Source of the DNA: Anaerolineae bacterium
GTDB taxonomy: Bacteria; Chloroflexota; Anaerolineae; 4572-78; J111
Assembly (NCBI GenBank): GCA_022071955.1
Contig: JAJVIM010000024.1
Span: 1 to 64,000 of the forward strand
Direction of reading: 5' to 3'
DNA length: 64,000 bases
The notes under the pieces were generated by a model. The model searched no databases, was not told the origin of the DNA, and saw only the letters and a list, made by a program, of their open reading frames with translations. Positions within the stretch are counted from its first letter, which is position 1. The number at the start of each line of letters is the position of its first letter. Shown piece after piece: positions 8,034 to 17,401 of this stretch. The translations under genes were made by a program, and so were the position numbers.

Positions 8034-9065
8034 TCACGCCCCAATGTATTTGGCGTACAGGCCGCGAGCCACGCTTTCTTCCTGCGTGCCTTTGATAATG
8101 GCCCGCGCATCGGCAAACAGGGTGATGTCGTAGCCGTCTACCTCAAAGCGGAGCAAATAATCGTTGCGGGCGGTTACGGTGGCTACGGCGCTCAGCCGGT
8201 CGGCCAGGTGGGCCAGCGGGAGTTTGCCGCCGCCGGCCTGCCGGATTTGCACGGCGTTGCGGCCGCACAGGCTCACGCTCTGTCCGCCAATTTCCTGGTT
8301 GAGAAATTCAAAGTTGCGCTGGCCGCAAGCCGGGCAATCGGGGCGAGGGCCGCCGGTGGCAAACTGTTCGTAGGTGTTGTACCAAACGTCTACATGAACA
8401 ACGCCTTCGTTGATGTCGCCCTGGCCAACAATCAGTTTGAGCGCCTCGCTGGCGCTGATACCGGCGGCCACGCTGACCAGCGGGCCAATTACCCCGGCGG
8501 TGTCGCAGGTGGCGGTGGTGCCGGCGGGAGGAATATCGGCAAACAGACAGCGCAGGCAGGCGGTTTTTCCGGGGATGATGGTTTGGCTCATACCGTAGCT
8601 GGACACCGCGCCGGTGTAAATCCAGGGGATGCCGTGCTTTACGCAGGCGTCGTTGAGAATGTAGCGGGTTTCAAAATTGTCGGTGCCGTCCATCACCAGC
8701 GTCATCCCGGCAATGAGGCTTTCAATATTTTCGGCGTTGACATCAGATACCAGCCCGCGCACCTCGATATCAGAATTGATGGCCCGCAGTTTGCGTTCGG
8801 CGGCCACGGCTTTGGGCAGGTTTTGGGCCAGGTCGTGTTCGTCAAACAGCAGTTGCCGCTGCAAATTGTTCAGCTCGATGAAATCGCGGTCAACCACAGT
8901 CAGGTGGCCAACGCCGGCCCGGGCCAGATGGTTGGCAATGTTGGTACCATTGGCGCCGCAACCCACCACCAGCACGCGGGCATCGAGCAGTTTGCGCTGG
9001 CCTTCTTCGCCAATGCCGGGGAAAATAGTTTGGCGGATGTAGCGGATTAAGTTTTGAGCAGTCAT
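8034..9065 (-). CDS. E1-like adenylyltransferase, ThiF/MoeB/HesA family
   Basis: 343 residues. ATP-binding glycine loop VVGCGANGTNIAN (about residues 32-44), the NNLQRQ arginine finger region (about 66-71), and a zinc site formed by CLRC and CPAC pairs are all present, plus TCDTAGVIGPL containing a Cys where ThiF-type enzymes form their thioester or disulfide. A C-terminal extension (SLCGRNAVQI ... RAIIKG) matches the extra domain of ThiF/MoeB-like proteins. It should adenylate the C-terminal glycine of a ubiquitin-like sulfur carrier (ThiS/MoaD type). Its ATG overlaps the end of the upstream JAMM gene by four bases, so the pair is co-translated. Confidence 0.9.
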   Translation of the reverse strand: MTAQNLIRYIRQTIFPGIGEEGQRKLLDARVLVVGCGANGTNIANHLARAGVGHLTVVDRDFIELNNLQRQLLFDEHDLAQNLPKAVAAERKLRAINSDIEVRGLVSDVNAENIESLIAGMTLVMDGTDNFETRYILNDACVKHGIPWIYTGAVSSYGMSQTIIPGKTACLRCLFADIPPAGTTATCDTAGVIGPLVSVAAGISASEALKLIVGQGDINEGVVHVDVWYNTYEQFATGGPRPDCPACGQRNFEFLNQEIGGQSVSLCGRNAVQIRQAGGGKLPLAHLADRLSAVATVTARNDYLLRFEVDGYDITLFADARAIIKGTQEESVARGLYAKYIGA

Positions 9066-9496
9066 TGTTGCAACTCGTTTTCATCCAAAATTTCCAGTGG
9101 AACGGCCTCAAAGCGGCGCAAACCGCTGCTGGCCAGTCGCCAGATGGCGGTGTTGAGCGGCATACCCTCGTGCACCGAGGTGATCAGGTAGTAAACTTCG
9201 TCCCAGGCGTTGTCCATATCGGTTTGGGAGGGGATGGCCGGCCAATCGGGGTGGGAGTGGTAAATGCCGATGATCTCCAGCCCGGCGTCGTCGGCGGCAA
9301 ACTGCACCCGGGCAAATTCCGCCGGGGCAATGACAAAACGGTCGGTGCGGGTTGTGTTTTGGTTGGCGGCCGGCTGGACCTGGCGCACAACGCCGCCATT
9401 ATCAAACGCGCCAACCAAAAAGCCGCAGCATTCGGCGGGATAGGTTTCTTTGGCGTGGGCGTAAATCTGCTTGAGCTGGGCGTCGGTAATTTTCAT
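9062..9496 (-). CDS. JAMM/MPN metalloprotease (Mov34/PAD-1 family, Mec-like)
   Basis: 144 residues. The JAMM zinc motif is complete: an upstream Glu in PAECCG (about residue 21) and HSHPDWPAIPSQTD (H-x-H-x10-D with the Ser). This is the compact bacterial form that removes a residue or peptide from the C-terminus of sulfur-carrier proteins such as CysO, exposing the GlyGly for activation. Overlap with the E1-like gene supports a shared pathway. The upstream partner on the same strand is the replication loader gene only three bases away, which is probably coincidental clustering. Substrate protein not present in the window. Confidence 0.88.
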   Translation of the reverse strand: MKITDAQLKQIYAHAKETYPAECCGFLVGAFDNGGVVRQVQPAANQNTTRTDRFVIAPAEFARVQFAADDAGLEIIGIYHSHPDWPAIPSQTDMDNAWDEVYYLITSVHEGMPLNTAIWRLASSGLRRFEAVPLEILDENELQQ

Positions 9497-9499
9497 GCG

Positions 9500-10903
<1,404 letters not shown>

Positions 10904-10918
10904 AGGTTAGTAACCGGG

Positions 10919-11617
10919 TTAATGTTGAATCAGCGCCCGCTCGTCATCGGTGTACCAGGCTTTGCCACTGGTGTCCTGCTTTTCGGCTTTGTCGTCGCGG
11001 CCAGAAGTGGCCATCCGTTCCAGCACGGCCCGGATGTAACTCCACTTGCGCACGTTGTTTTCAACGGCAATTTTAAAAGCATCCTCAATCCACTCTGGCG
11101 GATAGGTGGCTTCGGCGTCTTTCAACTCGTCGGCCAGAATGGGCGAGATCAGGCCGATGTTGTCTTCGTACAGTTCAAAAATGTTGGGCCGTTTTTGCGG
11201 CGGAGCCACTTCCAGCCCGCTGGCGGCCACCACGCCCAGCTCGCCTTCCTGAATTTTGGCGTAGGCCTGCCGGCCGCGCTCGCTGTTGAGAAAGTACAGA
11301 TCGTGGCGGCCGTGCTCGTCTTCCAACTGGATGTGCAGCAGCGTGCCGCGCAGTACGGCCCGGTCAAGCCCGGTGGCAATAGCCCGATCAACGTCGCTAT
11401 CAACCAGCGCCAGGCTGTGAACCAGCGTTTCATCGGCCAGCAGTTCGGCTTTGGAAATAACGTGGCGCGCCTGCCGGTAATGCACCCAAAAAAAATGGAG
11501 CGTTACTTTCAGCTCAACCAGATTGTCAATTTGCGGCAGCAGCCGGGCAAAAAACAGGTCCGGTACAGAAGTGAACCGTAATTCGCCGGCGGGAAAGCCG
11601 TTAAATTTCTCAGTCAT
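10919..11617 (-). CDS. DnaD-domain replication/primosome protein
   Basis: 232 residues. The C-terminal part (about residues 142-205) matches the DnaD/DnaB C-terminal (DDBH2) domain: NIFELYEDNIGLISPILAD, then PPEWIEDAFKIAVENN and WSYIRAVLERM, the equivalent of the YxxxIxxxW signature. The N-terminal 120 residues look like the winged-helix half. Such proteins help remodel origin DNA and recruit the helicase-loader complex. It lies 15 bases upstream of the DnaC-like gene and downstream of dnaB on the same strand, giving a primosome cluster. No strong ribosome site is visible. Confidence 0.82.
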   Translation of the reverse strand: MTEKFNGFPAGELRFTSVPDLFFARLLPQIDNLVELKVTLHFFWVHYRQARHVISKAELLADETLVHSLALVDSDVDRAIATGLDRAVLRGTLLHIQLEDEHGRHDLYFLNSERGRQAYAKIQEGELGVVAASGLEVAPPQKRPNIFELYEDNIGLISPILADELKDAEATYPPEWIEDAFKIAVENNVRKWSYIRAVLERMATSGRDDKAEKQDTSGKAWYTDDERALIQH

Positions 11618-11687
11618 TGGTCAGTCATCACTTGCCGCGCCCCAACTCAGCGAACTCTAATAACCTGCAATCCTTAACTTTCTGAGC

Positions 11688-11789
11688 CGTCATTCTGCGC
11701 GACCAACGGGAGTGAAGAATCTTCGCTTTTGCCAGTAAAATCACTCTCCATAGCGGAGATTCTTCGTCGCTGCGCTCCTCAGAATGACG
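11688..11789. repeat. About 100-bp inverted-repeat intergenic element
   Basis: Ends CGTCATTCTG (11688-11697) and CAGAATGACG (11780-11789) are perfect inverse complements, and inner GAAGAATCT (11714-11722) pairs with AGATTCTTC (11757-11765). The unit resembles widespread small inverted-repeat elements of intergenic DNA (GATTCTTCGTCGCTGCGCTC type). It separates dnaB from the DnaD-like gene and may fold in the transcript. Confidence 0.7.
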
Positions 11790-11811
11790 GTTAAAAAAAT
11801 CCAAATTAACT

Positions 11812-13176
11812 CTAATAATCCAGCGGCTGGGTGCGCACTTCCAGATCAACAAATTGGGCCAGGTGCTTTTTAAAGTAAACGGAAAAGACGCCGGTCGGCC
11901 CGGAACGATGTTTGCCCACAATAATTTCGGCGATGTTGGGGTATTCGGTGTCGGGGTTGTACACGTCGTCGCGATAGATAAAGAGCACCACGTCGGCATC
12001 CTGCTCAATGGAGCCCGACTCGCGCAGGTCGCTGAGCATGGGCCGTTTGTCGTGGCGCGATTCCACCTGCCGGGAGAGCTGGCTGAGGGCCAGCACCGGC
12101 ACGTTGAGTTCGCGGGCCAGCCCTTTGATCGAGCGCGAGATAAAGCTGATTTCCTGCTGGCGGTTTTCGTTTTTGGTGCCGCCGCGCATCAACTGCAAAT
12201 AGTCAACAATAATCAAATCCAGGCCGTGTTCGGCGTGGAGGCGGCGGGCTTTGGTGCGCAGCTCCAGCACGGAAATGGCCGGCGTGTCGTCGATAAAAAC
12301 CATTGTTTCAGACAGCAGCCGGATGGCCTGGTAGAACGTTGTCCACTCATCCGGTTTGATGTTACCCAGCCGCAGCCGCTGGCTGTCGATGCCGGTTTCG
12401 GCGGAGACGAGCCGCTGCACCAACTGCTCGTCGCTCATTTCCAGGCTAAAAATGGCCACCCGTTTTTGCCAGCGGCGAGCCGCCTGCAAGGCCATGCTCA
12501 ACGCCAGCGAGGTTTTGCCCATACCGGGCCGGCCGGCCATCACCACCATATCGCTGCGCTGCAACCCGCCGAGCAATTTATCCAAATCGGTCAACCCGGT
12601 GGGGATGCCGATGATTTCGCCCTGATGCTCGTGCAGATATTCCATGCGGTCGTAGTAATTTTCCAGCACCTGCCGGATGGGCCGCAGGTCGCGGTCTACC
12701 CGCCGTTCGGAGATGCTGAAAATGATCTCTTCGGCGCGGTCAATCACCTCGTCGGCGTCTTCGGTATCCTGGTAGGCCAGTTGGGCAATTTCGCTGGCGG
12801 CGCCGATCAACCGGCGCAGCACGGCGGTGCGCTCAACAATGCGGGCGTAATATTCAACGTGAATGGAGGTGGGGGTGGCGTTGATCAGGCTGGTAAGGTA
12901 GGCCGGGCCGCCAATATCGTCAAGCTGTTCGCGGCGGGCCAGTTCGTCAGACAGGGTGACCAGATCGGCGGGCTGGCGGCGCTCGTGCAAATCCAGTACG
13001 GCTTCAAAAACCCAGCCGTGGCGCTGCACATAAAAATCGGTGGGTTTGAGAAAGGTGGAAATCTGGATAATGGCGTCCGGGTCGATGAGCAATGCGCCCA
13101 GAACTGCCTCTTCGGCTTCTACGTTGTGGGGTTGTAATTTGTCGGGAACAGCGCTGGATGTGCCGTTATTTGCCAT
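11812..13176 (-). CDS. dnaB: Replicative DNA helicase DnaB
   Basis: 454 residues, normal DnaB length. N-terminal PHNVEAEEAVLGALLIDP (about 16-33) is the start of the DnaB N domain; the C-terminal RecA-like domain has Walker A GRPGMGKTSLAL (about 216-227), Walker B LIIVDYLQLM (about 313-322) and LALSQLSRQVE (motif H3). The ring helicase unwinds DNA at forks and docks DnaG. Downstream on the same strand are the DnaD-like and DnaC-like loader genes. A good promoter lies just upstream (13211-13239). No intein is seen. Confidence 0.95.
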   Translation of the reverse strand: MANNGTSSAVPDKLQPHNVEAEEAVLGALLIDPDAIIQISTFLKPTDFYVQRHGWVFEAVLDLHERRQPADLVTLSDELARREQLDDIGGPAYLTSLINATPTSIHVEYYARIVERTAVLRRLIGAASEIAQLAYQDTEDADEVIDRAEEIIFSISERRVDRDLRPIRQVLENYYDRMEYLHEHQGEIIGIPTGLTDLDKLLGGLQRSDMVVMAGRPGMGKTSLALSMALQAARRWQKRVAIFSLEMSDEQLVQRLVSAETGIDSQRLRLGNIKPDEWTTFYQAIRLLSETMVFIDDTPAISVLELRTKARRLHAEHGLDLIIVDYLQLMRGGTKNENRQQEISFISRSIKGLARELNVPVLALSQLSRQVESRHDKRPMLSDLRESGSIEQDADVVLFIYRDDVYNPDTEYPNIAEIIVGKHRSGPTGVFSVYFKKHLAQFVDLEVRTQPLDY

Positions 13177-13210
13177 AGTTTATTAATCCGAACAAAAGTT
13201 CTGTATAGAA

Positions 13211-13239
13211 ATAATAACACGTGCGCGGTGTTTCGTCAA
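13211..13239 (-). promoter_or_regulatory. dnaB promoter with flanking inverted repeat
   Basis: On the - strand, TTGACG (complement of 13234-13239) and TATTAT (13211-13216) are separated by 17 bases, close to the sigma-70 consensus, about 35 bases ahead of the dnaB start. A perfect 10-base inverted repeat, ACGTGCGCGG at 13219-13228 and CCGCGCACGT at 13261-13270, places one arm in the promoter spacer and the other upstream, so it may be an operator. Confidence 0.6.
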
Positions 13240-13353
13240 CGAATATTTTGATCGAACCAGCCGCGCACGTAACGGTTATGTAATATGGGTGCTTGTTAGC
13301 AGAGGGTTAACCAACAGAAGAGAGCGGGTTGCTGCCTTTTTCCGGGACGCGAT

Positions 13354-13881
13354 TTAGTTTTTGCCCAGGTCATCCAGATCGAGTTCGTTGATAAAATCGC
13401 GGAACGCCGACAACTGTTCTTCTTCTTCCTCAGATACCGGTGCGGCGTCGGCGTCTTCGGTATCCAGATTGTCTAAACCGGTTTCGGGCACAATCGCAGC
13501 TTCTTCCATCACCTGTTCGGCCACAAACAACGGCGCGTTAACCCGTACAGCCAGGGCAATGGCATCGCTGGGGCGGGCATCAATTTCAATGTTTTTGCCG
13601 TCCAGGTCCATCACAATGTGGGCAAAGAAAGTGTCGTTTTTGAGTTCGGTCACGATAACGTGCGATATTTTGGCGCCCATTTGGTCGATGATACTTTTGA
13701 GCAGATCGTGGGTGAGCGGCCGGGCTACCTGTACGCCCTGGAGCTGCAAAGTGATAGCATCAGCTTCAAAGGGGCCAATCCAAATAGGTAAGTAGCGGTC
13801 GGAGTCTGTTTCTTTGAGCACCACTACCCGGTGCTGCGACATTAAGCTTACTCTGATGCTATCAATTTTGACTTCAATCAT
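13354..13881 (-). CDS. Bifunctional nuclease (BFN/DUF151) family protein
   Basis: 175 residues. The BFN core is evident: VVVLKETDSDRYLPIWIG (about 19-36), EADAITLQLQG, RPLTHDLL, and IDARPSDAIALAVR (about 100-113), the most conserved part of the family. The C-terminal tail is acidic (EDADAAPVSEEEEEQ) and probably disordered. Family members have been reported with DNase/RNase activity and appear in many bacteria and plants; the exact role here is unknown. GGAGGG stands six bases before the ATG, and a promoter is visible upstream. Confidence 0.88.
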   Translation of the reverse strand: MIEVKIDSIRVSLMSQHRVVVLKETDSDRYLPIWIGPFEADAITLQLQGVQVARPLTHDLLKSIIDQMGAKISHVIVTELKNDTFFAHIVMDLDGKNIEIDARPSDAIALAVRVNAPLFVAEQVMEEAAIVPETGLDNLDTEDADAAPVSEEEEEQLSAFRDFINELDLDDLGKN

Positions 13882-13922
13882 TGAGTACCCTCCTTCCGTT
13901 GCTTTGACGGAATGACGTTTGG

Positions 13923-13951
13923 ATTATACCACATCACCAACACGCATACAA
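13923..13951 (-). promoter_or_regulatory. Promoter of the BFN gene
   Basis: On the - strand TTGTAT (complement of 13946-13951), a 17-base spacer and TATAAT (complement of 13923-13928) with an upstream TG (extended -10). It lies about 40 bases before the BFN start. A small hairpin, TTCCGT/ACGGAA, lies between promoter and start (13895-13913). Confidence 0.6.
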
Positions 13952-14095
13952 GAGTTGTGGTAGCTCTGACAAGACCATTGATAACCCGCAAGTTGGGAAG
14001 GTTCATTAACCAGAGACAAGGTATCGACCACATTCTATAATCTCTACCAACCTGGCCAGATAAGGGTGATAGCCGGTTTGCCGCCGGCCAGTTAA

Positions 14096-14365
14096 TTGAT
14101 AGCTTGTTTGGCGTTGTCCATCCTGTCGGTGTACATCGGCATTCCCGCCGAACACCTGCCCCACCTGTTTGAACGTTTCTACCGGGTCGACAGCGCTCGT
14201 GCCCGTGACACCGGTGGCTTTGAATTGGGGCTGGCTATCAGTCGGAGCATCGTGCAAGCCCACGGCGGCAGTATTTCGGTAGAGAGCCGGCCAGAACGCG
14301 GCACGACATTTACCGTTATGTTGCCGGCTGTAATAGCCGCAAACAAAAATGAAATGCAAAGCTAA
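14096..14365 (+). pseudogene. Histidine kinase HATPase_c remnant
   Basis: The frame encodes only the end of a sensor kinase ATPase domain: GIPAEHLPHLFERFYRVD (F box), then GLAISRSIVQAHGGSI and SRPERGTTFTVMLP (G2 region). The G1 (DxGxG) part is eroded to VYIGIPAE and there is no dimerisation or N box upstream; the G-x-G-L-G-L loop reads GGFELGLA. No response regulator is adjacent. The roughly 750 bases between the BFN gene and the DedA-like gene contain nothing else recognisable, so this is a decayed fragment of a two-component kinase. Confidence 0.75.
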
Positions 14366-14634
14366 TAATCTCTTCATCTCATCTTAACAATTTCTGCAAT
14401 ATTTTCTGGTACGATGGGAGTATTGATAAAAGTTCCGCCTTCTGGCCAACCAGCAGTTTTGTTGGCAGGTTAGATCTGGTGCATCGTCAAGACGTAAATT
14501 GTGAAGAAGAATGGTTGAGTTTAAGACGGGCATTGTCAATTTTGAAATATGAGTCAACGATTTTCTGTTTGTTTATCAATATGTTCAACCCAAGCTTTTA
14601 GTGCAGATGATGCACCAGCCGTGGAGCGAATCCA

Positions 14635-15210
14635 ATGATTTTTTCTTGGCGATACATTTTGATTTTCTTGGGTGTAGCGATTGAAGGGCCTGCCGTCACG
14701 CTGGCCGCCGCCGCCCTGGCTGGCAGCGGTGTTCTCAATCCGTACCTGGTCTTTTTGGCAGCGAGCGGCGGGAATATTGCCGCCGATATGGGCTGGTATA
14801 TGCTCGGTTTGGCAGGACGATTTGAAACCGGTTTAGCCTTGCTTCCCGCCCTGCGACGATTAGAACCACAAATTGTAGCGTTAAAGGGACGAATAGACCG
14901 GTATTTAACCAAAATGCTGTTGGCAACCAAGCTGTCTTTGGGAATTGGTACCATCCCTACCCTCATTGCGGCGGGAATGGCCCATGTAGCCTGGTGGCGG
15001 GTGATGAGTATTCAGGTGGTTGGCGAAGCAATTTGGACTGGCAGCCTGGTGTTGGTTGGTCTTTTCTTAGGCCAATACGTAACCCAGCTTGAGCGTACGT
15101 TGCAAATTGCCGGTATCGTTGGTGGGGCGATATTTATGGCCGGGCTTATTTTTCTACTGCGTAAACAGTTCAGCGAAAAAACTAACTGCAAACAAAACGG
15201 ATGCCTGTGA
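14635..15210 (+). CDS. DedA/SNARE-associated (VTT) family membrane protein
   Basis: 191 residues, with about five hydrophobic segments. The VTT-domain features are EGPAVTLAAAALAGSG near the N-terminus (about 17-32), ASGGNIAADMGWYMLGLAGR (about 43-62), and a later KLSLGIGTIPTLIAAG. DedA-family proteins act in undecaprenyl or lipid translocation across the inner membrane. Its stop codon overlaps the start of a GT4 glycosyltransferase, suggesting a joint role in membrane lipid or glycolipid synthesis. GTGGAG sits eight bases before the ATG. Confidence 0.75.
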   Translation: MIFSWRYILIFLGVAIEGPAVTLAAAALAGSGVLNPYLVFLAASGGNIAADMGWYMLGLAGRFETGLALLPALRRLEPQIVALKGRIDRYLTKMLLATKLSLGIGTIPTLIAAGMAHVAWWRVMSIQVVGEAIWTGSLVLVGLFLGQYVTQLERTLQIAGIVGGAIFMAGLIFLLRKQFSEKTNCKQNGCL

Positions 15211-16382
15211 TGAAAATTTTCCTGGCCGGACAGGCCTATTATCGACGAGACAATGGACAGGCGGTTTTCACTATCAACCTGGCCGAAGGATTGGCGGCAA
15301 ATGGCCATCGGGTTGTGGTTTTAGCCCCCTCGGAGACGCAAAAAGCCGAGCGCCATCTGGACCACGGCGTAAAAATCCAGGCGGTGCCGGCTATCCCGCT
15401 GGTTGATAACACCAACATTACCGTATTTTCCGGGGGCTTGATTGAGCAGATACTTGATGAGGTGCAGCCGGATGTGATCCATATTCAAGATCACTATTTT
15501 CTGAGCCACTCGGTGTTGGCAGCGGCCCGCGCCCGCAGAATACCAATCGTTGGTACCAATCATTTTTTGCCAGAAAATATCACGGATAATTTTCTGCATC
15601 ACTTTCCCTTTTCGCAATGGGCACATAAGCCGCTGGATCACCTGTTGTGGGTCTCGATGCTTTCAGTTTACAATCAACTGGCGGCAGTTTCCACACCCAC
15701 CGAAACGGCCGCGTCAATTTTACGCGGCCAGGGTATTCACGTACCGGTCAGCGCCATCTCCTGCGGAGTGGATGTTAAGCGTTTTCGCCCGCGGCCAACA
15801 CTGAACCGGCGGATGATACGCCAGAAATACGGGTTAGCTTTGGACAGAGTTGTGATGCTTTATGTTGGGCGGCTCGACCGTGAGAAAGACCTGGATATCC
15901 TGGTTGATGCGATGGCGCAATTTGGTCGGCGGGACATCCAGTTGGCGATTGTGGGCAAAGGCAGCTTCCGAAACGAGCTTGAACGTTTGCGTGAGAAGTT
16001 TGGGCTGCACGATACGATTGTCTTGCCCGGTTTTGTCCCGGATAATGACCTTCCCCTGCTGTTCAACAGCGCCGATCTTTTTGTGATGCCCGGCCATGCC
16101 GAGTTGCAGAGCATCGCTACGCTGGAAGCAATGGCCAGCGGGTTGCCCATTTTGGCGGCGCGGGCGCGGGCGCTACCGGAGTTGGTGATACACGGCGTTA
16201 ACGGCTATCTTTTCACCGTGCGGGACAGCATCAGTGCCGCCTGCGGCATCAGACAATTAATACAGCAGCGCGCACAATGGCCACAAATGGGTGCTGTCAG
16301 CAGGGCCAAAGCCGAAGCCCACGACCACCAAAAAGTAGTCGCTCAGTATGTCGAGTGGTATCGTCAGCTCCGTCGCAACTAA
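15201..16382 (+). CDS. GT4 glycosyltransferase (diacylglycerol glucosyltransferase-like)
   Basis: 393 residues from ATG 15201; an ATG at 15210, making TGATG with the preceding stop, is an equally good start. N-terminal QAVFTINLAEGLAANGHRV, DVIHIQDHYFLSHS (about 90-103) and VGTNHFLPENI fit the family of GT4 enzymes that glucosylate diacylglycerol, and ELQSIATLEAMASGLP (from about 300) is the nucleotide-sugar motif, with Q where many have F-G. It overlaps a DedA-like gene, consistent with a glycolipid function at the membrane. Exact acceptor unproven. Confidence 0.82.
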   Translation: MPVMKIFLAGQAYYRRDNGQAVFTINLAEGLAANGHRVVVLAPSETQKAERHLDHGVKIQAVPAIPLVDNTNITVFSGGLIEQILDEVQPDVIHIQDHYFLSHSVLAAARARRIPIVGTNHFLPENITDNFLHHFPFSQWAHKPLDHLLWVSMLSVYNQLAAVSTPTETAASILRGQGIHVPVSAISCGVDVKRFRPRPTLNRRMIRQKYGLALDRVVMLYVGRLDREKDLDILVDAMAQFGRRDIQLAIVGKGSFRNELERLREKFGLHDTIVLPGFVPDNDLPLLFNSADLFVMPGHAELQSIATLEAMASGLPILAARARALPELVIHGVNGYLFTVRDSISAACGIRQLIQQRAQWPQMGAVSRAKAEAHDHQKVVAQYVEWYRQLRRN

Positions 16383-16485
16383 ACAAATCAGGGGAAGGAA
16401 CAACCTGCTCCCCAGGCCGCGACGGCAGCCGGGTAATGAGGCCCCATCGATTTTGTGGACACAAAGTTAAGAGTCAGTAGGTCAG

Positions 16486-17295
16486 TTACTTCAGAGCACT
16501 CGCTGCCACAATGCGCTGCTGATCCACCAGGCTGCCGTTTTCCTGAAAAGCCTGCCATCTTCTGACGACTTCTTGTTCCAGTGCGACCAATGCCTGTTCG
16601 TCCGCTTCTGCTACTATCCCGGCCAGGGGCGTGCTATATACGTACTGCCAGAGGAACTCCTTTGGTGGGGGCAGGGTTAACTTTTTATTATGCGCCCGGA
16701 TAGTTATGTCACGGAAATTAGCCTCGTTCAAAAGCTGCCGAATTTCTGAGGTGTTGTATAACGAGAAGACGTGGCTGACAAACCCCGCTGCCTGAGTACC
16801 GATATGTCGCTCCAATGCCTCGGCGAGAACAGCAAAGGTTTGGCTCGCCGGTCCGGGTATATTTAGCACCAGACGACCGCCAGGGGCCAACACTCGTTGC
16901 ATTTCCCGTAGTCCAGCCACTTTGTCTGAAAAAAACTGAAGGCCAAGTTGGCACAGTACCACATCAAACGCCTCGTCCGGCAGGGGCATATCTTCGGCCC
17001 CCGACTCATGCCAATCGATTGGCACATCCGTGGGAGTGATTGACCGGGCAACTTCTAACATACCGGAATTCACGTCAAGTCCGGCAACCGTTCCCCCGGC
17101 GCCAACCTGTCGCGACGCGAGCCGCGCTACAATACCGGTGCCACACGCAACATCCAATACCCGTTCACCCGGGCGCAATGCTGCCAGACAAAGGAGATCG
17201 GTTGCGATGGGTTTTCCAATGGCCGGAACAAAATAGCGCTCGTAATTTTCCGGCGGTTTTGCGCCGTACGCTTCATTAAAATATTGTGATGACAT
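16486..17295 (-). CDS. SAM-dependent class I methyltransferase
   Basis: 269 residues from the ATG at 17295, chosen because AAAGGAGG lies just upstream (complement of 17303-17310); the frame extends to 17331 without support. Motif I VLDVACGTGIVAR (about 45-57), motif II around GLDVNSGMLEVAR and motif post-I FDVVLCQLGLQFF match the UbiE/methyltransf_11 group. Substrate unknown. The promoter-proximal region contains a direct repeat next to a divergently oriented regulator cluster, so the gene may be controlled by the adjacent MalT-like protein, though that gene lies downstream on the same strand, starting at 20065. Confidence 0.85.
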   Translation of the reverse strand: MSSQYFNEAYGAKPPENYERYFVPAIGKPIATDLLCLAALRPGERVLDVACGTGIVARLASRQVGAGGTVAGLDVNSGMLEVARSITPTDVPIDWHESGAEDMPLPDEAFDVVLCQLGLQFFSDKVAGLREMQRVLAPGGRLVLNIPGPASQTFAVLAEALERHIGTQAAGFVSHVFSLYNTSEIRQLLNEANFRDITIRAHNKKLTLPPPKEFLWQYVYSTPLAGIVAEADEQALVALEQEVVRRWQAFQENGSLVDQQRIVAASALK

Positions 17296-17353
17296 TTTTG
17301 TACCTCCTTTACTGCCTTTAGTGTAAAGCAATCAAGGAGGTTCGTCCTGTCCC

Positions 17354-17377
17354 AAACGGGGTATATAAACGGGGTAT
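17354..17377. promoter_or_regulatory. Direct repeat AAACGGGGTAT x2 upstream of the methyltransferase
   Basis: AAACGGGGTAT occurs at 17354-17364 and again at 17367-17377, period 13, in the spacer between the MalT-like regulator's stop and the methyltransferase start. Direct repeats of this kind are what STAND/MalT-type activators bind. The location upstream of the methyltransferase (transcribed to the left) suits an activator site, but no binding data exist. Confidence 0.45.
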
Positions 17378-17401
17378 TTTGGGGGGGTGGAAAAATCGCC
17401 G

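Noticed and set aside
11854..13137. Long + strand open frame (427 codons) opposite dnaB
   Set aside because: It is rich in G, V, H and Q with no motif, and lies entirely antisense to a clear DnaB coding sequence; a codon-bias shadow.
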